Assembly (NCBI GenBank): GCA_025642065.1
Contig: JAODUP010000012.1
Span: forward strand, 1,336,501-1,400,500
Direction of reading: 5' to 3'
Origin: Paralvinella palmiformis
Taxonomy: Eukaryota > Annelida > Polychaeta > Terebellida > Alvinellidae
Length of the DNA stretch: 64,000 bases
A program made the position numbers and the translations under genes. The notes below the pieces were generated by a model. The model saw nothing but the letters and a program-made list of their open reading frames with translations, made no database searches and was not told where the DNA came from. Positions 26,241-38,639 of this stretch are shown in pieces. Positions within the stretch are counted from its first letter, which is position 1. Every line of letters begins with the position of its first letter.

Positions 26241-27285
26241 AGATTATAGTTTCTCTTGAGCATTAATTTCTGAGCCATTTTGAATCATCTTCCTCTTGTT
26301 AAGGTCCCTTCTTACACCATTGAATCAGACAAGACCAGATAGTACTATAACTAGTATAAGTTACTGGTGGTTAGAGTGTAATAATATAAACCACACAGAC
26401 TGGCACCCAAATAGACAGTTTAAATATCTTTATGGTTGCTTATTTGGTTTGCTGTTACATATAGATATACTACAGTAAGACTATAATGTCATTATTCAAT
26501 TCAATACCTTTATTCCTGAGCATTACTTGCATATAAAAACTTTTAGTTTTAAAAGGTACATATAGCTATACAATGACTATAATAACTGTTTACATAAAGC
26601 ATTTTTTCGTCAAGCCCAGTGACTGAGTGAATAGGTTGAATGGCGACATGGTGCCAGTGGTAAAGGGTTGGTCCGCATTAATCTGTAAGACTTCAAATAA
26701 ACTTTTATAAAAAAATTGCCAAAAATACAAAATATATAATTTTAATATTTATTTATTCAATTTATTATATTACTTTATATTATAAACTAATAAAATAAAG
26801 TGAATAAATAAATATTAATATTTTTTTCAGTTTTTATATAATCATAGTTACGATAGTAATAGTCATAGACTACTCACAGAGACTCGGAGTGACTGTCAGA
26901 GTGACAGACACACTGTCACAGTGTCAGTCGAGATAGTTATAGATAGACCAGTCCAGTGTATACAATGATATTATATAGATATCAGCTCTCTTTTTTCGAT
27001 TTCTGCTGACTAGTAACCATAACCACTTAGAGTGACTTTTGTAGTATTGTTTTAATACTTAATAATAATCAGGGATTACAACAACTGAATGTTACCTGCA
27101 TATAAAAGGAAGTTTTTCGATATACCTACTTTAGTCACATGCTTCTAAAATGTCAAGGCCATTTTTATTTACATGGGGAGAATTCTTTTTTTAAGAAAAC
27201 CATTTACTTCGTAAATTACTTTGTACTAAAGGGATGGATTTATCATAATCGTCACGAGTTATAGATTTGATGCCACAAAAGATAG

Positions 27286-27385
27286 CAACTTTTCCAAGGA
27301 TTAATTTCTCGGCTCACAATGTTTTGCGGTGCCAGACTACGTTAAAGTTTAACTTAAACGGAGGACGTTAAGCCTCTTAAGGATT
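27286..27385 (+). mobile_element. SINE family A fragment
   Basis: The words tttccaaggattaatttctcggctcac and ggaggacgttaagcc match the middle of the family A SINE read in its own orientation, with internal deletions. The tRNA head and the tail are missing. Confidence 0.5.
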
Positions 27386-28248
27386 CCCGATAACGTAATA
27401 CACACTATATTTCGGCTGTATCTGTTTATATATTTCCCCTGTGAATGATAGGGGACGAGCTTTAAACAGCCACACATAAAAAGGATCCACATTGGAAATA
27501 AGTGCTCTATCTTCCGTGTGTTATCCCTGCTTCGTTATTATACATGATGAAAAGAAATAAATCCAACACATCATTATAAACAAACTTTTTATTTGTAGTA
27601 TAAATATTTAGGTTAATATTTTTTTTCATCCCAAATGTATATTCAACCCAAAAAAATTGCTTAAATGAGAAACAGAAATATCCCTAAAACGAGACTATCA
27701 TAGGCGGTTTGTAATTTTGGCGCGAAACGAAGTTGTCTGCGCAGCCCCTGGTGATCTTGATAAATCTGCCTTTTTATGCTTAATTCTACATATTATGTAA
27801 TTCTGAAAAAGTAAAGTTACTAGAAGTCACTTAATTTGTCATTTACTCTATACAGGTTATATATTATCATGTGATTTCTTTATTAAACCTAGAAGTCTTT
27901 CTTTTACTTAGTATACTACTACTAGCGGTTAAAGTAACTACCCAGGCCCTAATATTAGTAATATTAGTATTAGACTAGATGCTCTATTTGATAAATCTAT
28001 TTTTGACAGCAGTTTATGCAATATTATTTGATATACTGGATTATTTGTTATTCTGTTTCAAAGATAACGCACACACACAAGTTATAGTCTATACTTGTAT
28101 AGCATACACTATAGCTTATATCATGTAGATCTTTGTTATAGTCGTGTACTCCTAATGAGTAACCCGCTTCTGTAGTTCTGACATGTTGAATGGGTTACCC
28201 ATCAAACCCGTCAGACCTATAATGTCAAATTGGGTTAGAAGTACATGG

Positions 28249-28283
<35 letters not shown>

Positions 28284-28298
28284 TATCTAATCATACAG
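27386..28298. promoter_or_regulatory. Putative divergent promoter region with E2F-like site
   Basis: This lies between the 5' side of NCLX (minus) and the first recognised exon of the RAMA gene (plus). TTTTGGCGCGAAA at 27715-27727 matches the E2F consensus TTTSGCGC in both orientations. It sits in the only locally CpG-containing patch (about 27710-27760). Regulation of either gene by E2F is inference; no transcription start can be read from sequence alone. The exon at 28299-28427 has an upstream acceptor (tacag, ending at 28298), so a non-coding first exon probably lies here. Confidence 0.35.
28254..28280. repeat. (TA)n microsatellite
   Basis: About 13 TA units just upstream of the first recognised exon of the RAMA gene. 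Confidence 0.85.
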
Positions 28299-28317
28299 GC
28301 TGATTGAAAGAAAGAGA

Positions 28318-29711
28318 ATGACATCCCAGTCAACATTGAGTGATGGTGATTCTGAATCACTAATTCTGAGTTCAGATTTTGAATCTGATGAACATGGTAC
28401 ACTGTTTTTCCTTACTGGATTGAACAGGTATTAAAGTGATATGCATGATCTTAATATTTGTAACTATTGTTAAAGTGGGGTAACACTAAACGTACATTGT
28501 AGTTAATTATATATTTCAGAATTTTGCAGAACACTGAAAGTACAAAGCCTCTTCATTCAAGTATGTTTTTTTTTGGATCATAGATGCATTGTCGTAGAAA
28601 ACCATTGATACTAATATTTGTCTAGGGCTTAAACAAATACTAACATTAAAGGTTTTCTGAATATTTTTCTAAAGTATATGTGAAATCAACTATAGTCATG
28701 CCATTATTTGTAGCACATTAATAATCATATTAACTAAGTTGTGAAGGGATCCATTTGGTGTAAATCACACCCATAAATCCAGTATAGCAATTAATAATCT
28801 TCTCTTTACCATATCATTTAACTCAACTATTATATGTCAACTTGGTAAATAATTCCAATGGTACCTGTACAACATAAATCGAGTTGCAGAAAATCCCCAT
28901 AACATGAAGAATATCCTAGAGCCAACCCACCTAGTTTTGCTGACTTTGTGACAGGGTTGGCAAGTTTATGACTCAATGTTAAAAACCATGGATTAATCAG
29001 GGTTTATATATTTTGCATAAATATTGTCATAACCAACAAATTTATGACATACTTATCCCAGATACACCCGAAAGGTAGTTTTTAGAATGGCTTGAATTAT
29101 TAATATGATGACAGACAAGACACCACTCTCTTGGTGTGGTGCAAGTGTTATCTGTGGATGACCATGCATGCAGTAATGATGGCTTCAGGGATGTGACAGG
29201 AACTGAAGATATCTGTTATAAACCTGCTTCTATAAATCCATTTTATGGCTTTCATATAAAATTATAGTTACACATGGTTAGCTTCATGGGTGGATTCAAT
29301 ACAGCTAAAGGGGGTATAAGATGCAGAAAATAGACCTTGAGTCATAATGTAATACATTCTAAAATCAGTCATAAACTACCAAAGTATATCTTTTTCCTAA
29401 ATATTGGCATATCACAGCATGAAATGGACTGATATACTTAATTATATATATATGAGTTGGTTATGCTTATTGAATATCCCTAAATATTTCTGATATTACT
29501 GAATTGGAAAGTAAATTTGACATATATAATGATAATCTACAACTGATTTTAAGCAAAATAGATCAAATTTGAAACAAAATTACAAAATATACCTGTAGTC
29601 GATATATTTATGATGGTTTTCTGATCGTTTCTTATATTTTTTATAATGGATTTATAACACTGTCATTTCATAAACAGGTTTATACACCCTATATATAGTG
29701 TGTATAAACCT

Positions 29712-29751
<40 letters not shown>

Positions 29752-30396
29752 ACAATTCCCTACTTCGTGATCATAACATCTGAAAAATAGACCCTTTTGT
29801 ACTCAATCTAGTTAACACCTGTTATCATAATATTTTATCTACATGTTCACTGATCACTAATTATTTGTAACAATAAAAATATGTGCTCAGTCTTATGTAT
29901 AATGGAATACATTAAATATGACAAGTGGTAAAGTATATTGTCATTCAACTGATTACTACCAGTATTACAATTTCCTATTATATTAGTCATGGTTATTTAT
30001 TGGTTTTTATGAACAATTCAGAATAGTGTTTGTACAATACAATGTAATAATATTTTTAAAGTACTTTTAAAAATATTTTACAATCCTGTTATTAAAATTA
30101 ATTTCTATTTTTATTTATTGTCTAAGCAGAAGAGCTTTCCCCTGAAATACCAGTGCTTTCTAAAGGAATACATATAACAAGTTCACCTGTAAGTAAGACA
30201 CCCTTTTTTCTTTCTTTATCTGCATGTCTCAAATGTTCTGGATTTATGAAGTTAAGATGATAGTAGTTAATGGTCAACCATTCTATTTTGTGAATTTTGC
30301 AGTCATTCTTTTTTTATATCTTAAAGAGATATCATTTAAATTAGACTTAATACTACTCAAATCAATATCAAAAGTACTATTAAATATTCATCACAT

Positions 30397-30430
<34 letters not shown>

Positions 30431-32861
30431 TTAAAAACTGTAAAATGCTTAGGTATATACATTTTAGTACCTCTAAATGTGTTAAATAAGGATAATATTC
30501 TGTCTTTCGTTACCAACTTTGGTATACTGTGTCTGAAGTGCTTTTACTACACTATGATTATTTTCTAGACATTTAGTTTATACCTATTGGTGGCCTGCTT
30601 CCTTCCAATCTCCCATATAAGCATTCTTTGGCCATTGTTCTAAGCACATTTACACTTTTTTTAGCCTAAAAATAAATCCAATCAGTTCCTTTTCATAAAT
30701 TCCAACTTCTCATAAAATTCCAATTCTAATACAAACAGTTGCAATATCAATATTAAATTACCTGTACTGTATAAAATTAAGACAATAATCAAACTTTTGG
30801 TTTTATGATCCTATTCATCTTATTGGCATGGTTTTATTGACCAATCATACATTTCTTAAACCTGACATCATTGAGATGGCTAGTATTTCTATCTACACTG
30901 AAATCTTTCAACAGCTACAGATATTTTGATGATGCTAATTTGGCCATTACTGGACAATAATGGTCGATTAAATTAAAAAAAAAACTTTAGTTCAGGATAG
31001 GGTGTTTGAAGTAGTCAGTGATTTAATAATTTGTCATTCATGTGAAGATTGGTGGAGATGCTTGGTTGAAAATACTGATTAGGCCAAATAATCAGAATTG
31101 CCTGGTGCTTAATTCGGGAAACAGTTCATCAAAGGAGCCTGTATGCGGAATTTGGGTTGATATATAACTGTCATGCTTATATTTTGGTGTCTTTTTGTAA
31201 ATATTTATAAATTTATTTCAACATAGATGATAAATGAAATGTTATATTAAATGATCAATGATCAATTCCTGTTAAAAATTTGTAAAAAATTATCAATTCT
31301 AATATCATAATTGGAAGAGATAATTAATTCCAATTCCATACTAACATTAACACTCTGTGTGTGTGTGTGTGTGTGCACAAACATTCACGAATATTATCCA
31401 TTTTCACTGAAATAAAGGATATTATGGAAGACTGTGTTACTGTTGACCAAAGTCAAGAAGATAGGATGTCAGACTTGTCTGAAGAATCTGAAATACTCAT
31501 ACCTTCATTTGTTTTGAACCAACAAATTCAAAACAAATCAAGCTGCCTGATGTAAGAAAATAGTGTATTTAATTAAAACATTTATAGTTATATATCTATG
31601 ATTGTATAATCACAGCACTCATCTTGGAGTAACAAAATAAAATTAATTATTAATGACCTTCTGTACAAAATTCAGAAAATGTGATTCCTTGAAGTACCAC
31701 AAAGAATAAAAGATTTATACTATTATTTTCAGATATGATGCCACTGAACAACAATCCAACATTTTAGTGAATAAGTCAAAACAAAAACATGTTACTAAGT
31801 GTACTGTTGGAGCTATGTCAGATACATTTAACCAGTCAGAGTATTATCCTACTGTTATTGACCTGGAGGACAGCAAAATTAATTCGCCCATACAGAATGC
31901 TGATGAAACAGATAATTCAACCCAAGATCTTTCCGATTCCTCTAACAAAGAAAATAGTTGTTTCTGCTCATCAATAAACGCAGAAATAGATACAGCAGGA
32001 GATAACAAAAATGAACAGCCAAAACATAATATACTTTTATCAGAGGCCAATAAGCATAATTACTCTGAGGACAAAGAGTACTCCACACTTGAAAATTCCT
32101 TGGGCAGTTCCCATCAGACCATGGACAGTAGCTGTAATGGAATAACAAACACGCAAAGAATTAAAAGCTTGTTAAAACCGATTTATCTTATTGATGAGAC
32201 TGATAAAGGTGAGAAGAATGCAGGTTATTTATTACCAGTATTCAAAGTCACACACATACACACTCAAAGTCACACACATACACATATTCTATAATCACAC
32301 CCACCCACACATATTCAATATATAAGTTAAATTACTGAGTGACTTGTCAGATTGCAGAGGTTCAAAAACCTGTAATGATTTGCATGGTGAACAACATGGA
32401 ACTGATGTGTGGAAAGCTATGGATAACAATACATTTAGAAGCTATTCATTTGATAGTAGTCTACTCTGTGAATCTGAACAGACCACGGATACCCGTAAAG
32501 ATGAAGATACACATTTTGAAAGCAGAAATACTGCTACTGCCCTGAACAAAACAACTGAGAATACATCTGTTGAAAGTCATTCAGAACATGCAGATATTGA
32601 AACACATATTAATCCAGGGAATGAGTCACTAGATTACAGACAACTATGGATTTGTTTGCCTCCAACTTCAGGATCTTCAGTTGAGGATGATGAGAGACGT
32701 TCATTCATTCAGGTCTGAAAACTAATTTAGAGTTGACTAAATGTCAACAACAAATGTTTTAGAATGAGTAGCATTTTCAAAACACCAAACAATGAAAACA
32801 TTGCCAATTAATTAAACATTTTAAAGTTCTTTTAAAGCTTTATTTATATATGTTAAATTAC

Positions 32862-32896
<35 letters not shown>

Positions 32897-35800
32897 CATG
32901 CATTCTATAGAACATGTGGTTTATAAATATCATAGATAATTGTCAATTAATATTAACAGAAACATGAAAAGGATATGATATTACTCCAACAAGTAGAACT
33001 ACAACTTAATCAAGTTGTTTCAACATCCAACCTAGTTGAAAATAAATGTATGTTTGTTTGTTACAACGTTTCATAATTAACAATAATAATTACAACAATT
33101 ATTTTGTTTAAATATTACTTTCTTATGTTTTAAGGGTATAGATTTTGAATGAAAATTAATTAAAAGATCCCATCTTATTTCCACAGGTTCCATGGGAAAG
33201 ATTTTGAAAGAAACTCAGGTTATTTTGACACAAGTGCATAAGTCACATATAAGTGATCTGAATTCTGTTACAACTGTACTAGAAGAAAGACGGAAGGCAA
33301 ATTCAGTGAAATCAGTCTTCAGTGAATATGGAAAACTACTCAAAGAGAGACAGAAAAAACTCATTACCATATTTCAAATGCATAGACAACTTTTAGACAG
33401 CCTGAATAACAAGAATATTCAAAGTGATCATTCTTCAGTTCCACAGTCAGATAATTACAGTGAAAAATCAAAGGATATATCAATATGTAAAGAAGCATGT
33501 GAGCTAAGCTATTTGTTAACAGACAAACAAGAACTTTCATGTGATAAAAGATCAATACTACTGGATGATTCTATCTATCACAAAAAGAAAAGTGACTGCA
33601 TTAAACTTCAAGAAGATTTACACGAACAGAATTCCTTGTTTGGAATAGAAGAGAGTGTTGACTGGAATGAGGATAATACTATAACCAAAGATTTAAATGA
33701 AGATAACAACAGGTATATCTCAAATTACATGAAGATCAATGAAAGACAATTTGATGAAGAATTTAAACCTGTGCCAGAAAAAAGTAAGCCATCTGTTAAC
33801 TCGAAGAGGAAATATACTGAAGATAATTCCTATTTACCATATTGTAAGCAACCTAGCTATACTGAAGTTTCTGTATCCACTCAGTTCGAAAAGAAAAATG
33901 AAACTCTGCAGAAATGTAGCATTTCTGCAATAAATTCTAAAGAGAATCAAAATTCTATCAACATTATGTACTTGGGAAGTAAAGTTAATGGTTTAAATTC
34001 AAATAAAGTAAAGCTGCTATCCAGTGATGTGAATACCACTAAGAATGCAAACACAGCTATAGTAGAAGGTTCAACTACCAGTAAGGCCCTATCACCAGAT
34101 TGTCTTCATTGTGCGCCATTAGTGTCAACCTCGTCAGATTCTAAGCAGAAGTGTTCAAGGCAAGATAATTTATCCAATCCTGTCAAATCTCAACCACAGA
34201 ATATGAGATTACCCATGGAAAGTTTACTGGCTACACAGTACACATTAGCAGATAATGAATTTGGGACGGATACTGTGATTTCATCACCCACGTGCACACC
34301 TGGTCTGGTAAATAATTCTATCCCAGTTACTTCCACTTATCACAAACCAGCCTTAAATATTCTCCAAACATTGAACACATTATCTGCCACTTCGTCACCT
34401 ACTCTAATGGACCATTCACAGTCTGTCATATATGCTACCACAACACCATGTGTTGAACAGCCACAGCAATTGAGACTGCCACCAGAACTGTCTTGTGTTA
34501 GGGGATGCGGCTCTATTCTAGTTAATAATAAATCGGCAATATTGGAGACAAGCGTCAAATGTCTTTCTACAAATAAACCAACTAACTGCCAAAATCAGAA
34601 GATTATCGTGGCATCAGAAGCTTCAAAACAGTCAACATCGACCATACAACAGGTGATAAATATTTTGGAATACAGTCTTAAATATTCAGAAATTCCTTCA
34701 TGCCACTTAATTACTGGAGTTAAATACAAACAGGTTAACTACTTTTAAACAGTATAAACTTTTACTGGTTTTAAGCAAAGTGGTACAATATCAGCTGGTT
34801 TGAAATGGAATAACCGGAAGGAATTGAAGAACATCTATCCATCACTTAAAGAACTCATAGATGCTGGAATGATTGAGCCAGGTGAAAATGTGCTCTCCAT
34901 ACATACGCCAGTATGTATATCAATTTTAATGAGGGTAAAATACATCTGCCTTTATATTTACCATATATTTTCAACATTCAATGATATGTGAATCTACTAC
35001 TTGTTATCAAATTTAACAAATTTCAGGAGAGGACCTATTTTGCAACCCTTTTATTTGATGGTTTCATACAAAGTGCAGGAGGAGAAAGATTTAAAACTCT
35101 ACCCCAATGGTGTTTAGCATTAACATCCGGTCTTGGCACTAAATCTGTAAAGAAAGCAACGGCATATGAAAGAGTAAGATTATAGAAATAGTGTGTGTGT
35201 GTGTGTGGTTTCGAGAATGGTTACACCTCGAACATATGACCAAGCAGTAAGGGCCTAAGATAACCTCCCACAAACACAGGTCTGAGTTGTATTCAAATCC
35301 CCTGCCTTAAGATTTGCATCTCAAAACTCTAACCAATGTGTGTGTGTGTTACGTTGTTATATAGATAATGCTAATGCCTGCTTTCCTGCTGTGATTTAAA
35401 TCTATTACATATATATATATATATATATATATGTTATTGCATCAAAACATGTTAGCTAAACTACATAACTAATCATGTATTATATTAGTATTATTTAAAC
35501 TATTAGTTCAACTATGTGCTCTCATGAACTTAACATTCCTGTAATAATTTTATACATATATTTTAAAGGTGATGTACAAAGGAAAACCTTTAAGTCAGTT
35601 CAAGATAACATGCCCACAGGCTGTTATAGAACAAGGTAAGTTGTTGATTAATTAGTATGATCGATTAACAAAATATTAAGTTTTATATATAAAATACAAC
35701 TCTTATATTATTTATTATTAGAACTTATCCAAAACAGTACAATAAAAGTTGTCCACTTTCCATTATTAGGCATTGCTTTGTAAAAATGTTAATGCTTCAA

Positions 35801-36147
35801 TTATAAACTAATACGCATTTAAGCTTTTTTTATTTCTTCCTGGATATGTATAACACCCAGTCATTTATAGTCATACACCTAATCATAAACTTGTTAAACT
35901 ATCTCTAGATACAATGGAAAACAATAAAGACGTTTCCGTCCCAACTGCTACAGAAGAGATTGCAGCAGGAAAGACATTGCCAAATCCTCTATTTACACTT
36001 TTAAATAACTGTAAAACTGTAAATCTCATCCATGACTCAGAATTATTTTACTGCCCCGATGTTTTCACTGAGAGTTTCTGGTCTTGTGAGAACATGGACG
36101 AGAACCTCTTTCCTATCGATGTGTGTAAATGTATTGATTCGTGGTAG
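28318..36147 (+). CDS. ANKRD31: ANKRD31-like protein with C-terminal RAMA domain (12 exons)
   Basis: Exons: 28318-28427, 28520-28560, 30130-30188, 31418-31551, 31733-32208, 32351-32712, 32960-33047, 33187-34733, 34776-34910, 35027-35173, 35569-35635, 35909-36147. All phases match and give about 1134 residues. Residues 1 to about 390 are acidic and Ser-rich. A helical, charged segment (about 395-480; MGKILKETQVILTQ, then EYGKLLKERQKKL) may be coiled coil. A long Ser/Asn/Thr-rich part follows. A RAMA-like domain spans about 940-1050: SLKELIDAGMIEPGENVLSI, then FATLLFDGFIQS, FKTLPQWCLAL, AYERVMYKGKPLSQF. The tail has an HDSELFYCPDVFTESFW segment resembling the end of vertebrate ANKRD31, which binds REC114 in meiotic break formation. 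No ankyrin repeats were found. The exon is open upstream of this ATG to the acceptor at 28298, so the start is uncertain. RAMA is the firm part; orthology to ANKRD31 and a meiotic role are inference. Confidence 0.75.
29670..29746. repeat. Inverted repeat (hairpin) plus (TA)n
   Basis: ATAAACAGGTTTATACAC at about 29670-29687 is mirrored by its complement at about 29700-29717, around a CCTATATATAG-type loop. A (TA)n tract (29718-29746) follows. It lies in the RAMA gene intron between 28560 and 30130. Confidence 0.75.
30395..30428. repeat. (AC)n microsatellite
   Basis: About 16 AC units in the RAMA gene intron following exon 30130-30188. Confidence 0.85.
31354..31374. repeat. (GT)n tract upstream of a splice acceptor
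   Basis: (GT)n ending about 44 bases before the exon that starts at 31418. Another lies at about 32874-32896 before the exon at 32960, and one at about 35191-35206 shortly after the donor at 35174. All are in the transcribed sense as UG repeats. Confidence 0.8.
35221..35346 (-). mobile_element. tRNA-derived SINE, family C-like, diverged
   Basis: On the minus strand a head with TTGGTTAGAG and GATTTGAATAC (degenerate A and B boxes) is followed by words similar to the SINE at 3863 (ctgtgtttgtgggaggtt...taggcc). It sits in the RAMA gene intron between 35173 and 35569. Confidence 0.4.
35408..35432. repeat. (TA)n microsatellite
   Basis: Simple TA tract in the RAMA gene intron. Confidence 0.8.
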
Positions 36148-36344
36148 AGTCGAAAGTATGTAAATGTCACGTAACCTTTTTACAGTATACATTCATGTAC
36201 TATGTTCATTTTAGTATAATTAAGTAAGAGCACGGACACAGTTTCTCTTGTTGATAATATATATGCCCCATCTAATAAAATCTCCCTGAACAAAGTGCCC
36301 CTGGAGTAGATATAGCTGCTAACAATCGAATGGATAATAAATGT

Positions 36345-36704
36345 TTGGTTTTGTTCGGGGAGAATCCCCAGGCTGTCGCTTAATCAGCACAGCCTCTATG
36401 TTGGAGTGGTTGAGAAATCTCCTCCCCCACCACTCACAGGGGAGCAGTACGGAAAGATGGAGCCGAAATACCCTGAGGGTGGGAACTGCCAGAGTGTTTT
36501 ACGTGCTCGGGGGGTTTTTAACGTCCCCCTTTATTTTAAATAATTCAGTGGAGACGGCAGCGCCATTTAACGTGGTCAGCCACCCACGATGTAGTGAGCC
36601 GAGATATTAATCCCTGGAAAAGTTTCGACCTCTTGCGGGGTTCGAACCTGCGACCGTTAGCACCAAGTGCCTGGTGCTTATCCACTAGGCCACCGGAGCT
36701 CACT
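36345..36704 (-). mobile_element. tRNA-derived SINE, family A, full-length copy
   Basis: At 360 bp this is the best copy of family A. The minus-strand head contains TGGCCTAGTGGATAAG (A box) and GGTTCGAACCCC (B box). The tail ends CCCCGAACAAAACCAAAC. An exact 11-bp target duplication, ataataaatgt, flanks it at 36334-36344 and 36705-36715. It lies about 200 bp past the stop of the RAMA gene, possibly in its 3' UTR. Confidence 0.88.
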
Positions 36705-36715
36705 ATAATAAATGT

Positions 36716-38131
36716 GTCCTCGCAACCAGTTATATGCAAGGGGGAGGGAGTGGATATGTGTTTTATGTCAGATTTACACGATTTTGTAATTATATTCGTA
36801 TGAGTGTTACCAAGATATAACCTATATCACCTTATATCAATTTAAATCACACGTAATCCTTCGCTGTATTACTGTTTCGATGTCATTGTTTTAATCTATC
36901 ATTCTATGTATCAGGATACCTGGTGTCCGCTAAGTAACCAGTCATATATATGAGCATAAGTTCTAGTTTGAAATGGGTCCACCCATTATATAGCCGAGAA
37001 AGGGCCTCACCCTCTATGTGTAGGAATATTAGATGATCAGATGAAATATCGCACAAACTCATGTAACACTGGGATTCAAAACACTACACCGAGATTCACT
37101 GGGCAATGAATTGGAATTGGAAAAATGGAATTGGAATTGATAAATTTGGAATTGGAATTGACCAAATGGAATTGAGTGAAATTGGAATTGATAAAATTAA
37201 ATGGAACTGACCCCACGTCTGTGCTGTATAGTTATTGACTACAAACTAGAGCAGGAACTGTTACACACACACACACACATATATATGTGGTCTGTTTCTG
37301 AGTATAATATTATTCGCAAAGTAAGGATCCCAAAATATAGCTGTTTTTTGGAACACCTCAGTATCGTTTCCACCATATTTATTTTTTAGTATCCCGTTGG
37401 CTGTTCCGTGTTGTAATTAAGTCTTCTACTCACTATCACTCCAAGATAAGCTGTTCTGGGAAGCTGAATTATACAAGACACATCTGTATGGTTAGTTAAA
37501 ATAAAATGATTAATTATTTCTTGTTGTCTATGGCAACAGCATATATATATATAATTTACATGTACAATGAAACGCAGGCACCACATTTCTGGCTATACAT
37601 GAAGAATCTCAATAGATAATTCTGGAAAGTTTGATGAGCTAACGTTCTGTAATTAACTTCCCCATTTAGAGAGAGCTAGGCGAACATCTGACGATAGGTC
37701 ATTAATGATGAGTAAAACATAATTACCAAATATACATAGTCATTCTGTCATTCTCATTCTGTCTAATTATAGCTCTGACCCTTAGATCTTCACATGGGTT
37801 ACTTTTGCACTATACAGTCTGTTTGTTTGTTCATTGGTTGCATTTCTACATTGTTCATATACGCGTAATCAAATAACTGGCCTGGTTAACTAACTGTTCC
37901 GCATCAACAAGTCTCTGGATACACGATAAAGACGGACAGTTGTCAACAATTTATATTTCGTATCTCATTATAAACATTTTTGTTCAGGGTCGTATTATTA
38001 TCTACAAGGCTGATTAGGCTGAAGCCTAGGGGCCCCGCAGGGACTAGGAACCCGTCAATTATTGTTTGCTGTAGAAAGTTACCAGCGACCTAGGGCTCTT
38101 AGTTAGCACTCTGCGCCATAGCGATACATGT
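36716..38131. other. Spacer with a fragment of the GGAATTG repeat family
   Basis: No gene seen. 37105-37219 contains repeated GGAATTGGAATTGA words and ends with actgaccccacgtctg, so it is the right end of a hAT-like MITE of the family at 38140. Short (CA)n/(TA)n tracts lie at about 37263-37285. Confidence 0.55.
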
Positions 38132-38139
38132 ACATATGT

Positions 38140-38402
38140 CAGACATGGGGTCAATTCCAAAATTGGTAAAATTGGAATTGAAGTTTGCTACCAAAACTTT
38201 TATCCAAAACTTTATTTACCATTTATTTTTTTAATTCAGAATTGTTTTCAATGACAGTCATACTTGGAGTATAAACTAGTCGGAGTAGGTATTCCAAATA
38301 GGTACTTGGAGTATAGGTACTCGGAGTACCTACTTATGGTAAAAAGTATAGTGGGTTAAAAATGGAATTGGAATTGATAAAATGGAATTGACCCCATGTC
38401 TG
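38140..38402. mobile_element. Complete hAT-type MITE (263 bp)
   Basis: Terminal inverted repeats cagacatggggtcaattcc and ggaattgaccccatgtctg are perfect over about 19 bp. The exact 8-bp duplication acatatgt flanks them at 38132-38139 and 38403-38410. The interior has GGAATTG words near both ends and a core with taccattta...ttcaga and several GAGTACCTACT/AGTAGGTA words. An 8-bp duplication with a terminal CA(G) fits hAT. There is no coding capacity. It defines the family seen at 4642, 13364, 37105 and 39667. Confidence 0.85.
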
Positions 38403-38441
38403 ACATATGTTTTTATCATCCATATATTTATAATCTCATAA

Positions 38442-38625
38442 TGATGATTGCTGTTTTACGGCCACTTTTGTGCACAAGGGAGGCTAAATGGGCTGTGCGA
38501 CCTCCAAAGGTAATGAGGCGAAGTTAAACACGAAACAACCTTCAGATATGCCCTCGCCGAGATGCGAACACGGGTGGTAGTGATCTCTGGTCCAACACGC
38601 TACCGCTAAACCACGGAGGCGCCCC
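38442..38625 (-). mobile_element. tRNA-derived SINE, family B
   Basis: The minus-strand head contains TCCGTGGTTTAGCGGTAGCG (A box) and GTGTTCGCATCTC (B box). A short body follows, ending in GTGCACAAAAGTGGCCGTAAAACAGC. An exact 14-bp target duplication, ttataatctcataa, lies at 38428-38441 and 38626-38639. It lies only 40 bp from the hAT MITE. Confidence 0.85.
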
Positions 38626-38639
38626 TTATAATCTCATAA

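Noticed and set aside
26100..26282. Minus-strand open frame beginning MAQKLMLKRNYNLLQ as a possible 5' exon of NCLX
   Set aside because: It lies in a dispersed repeat (second copy at 58425), lacks a presequence and has no donor in the needed phase.
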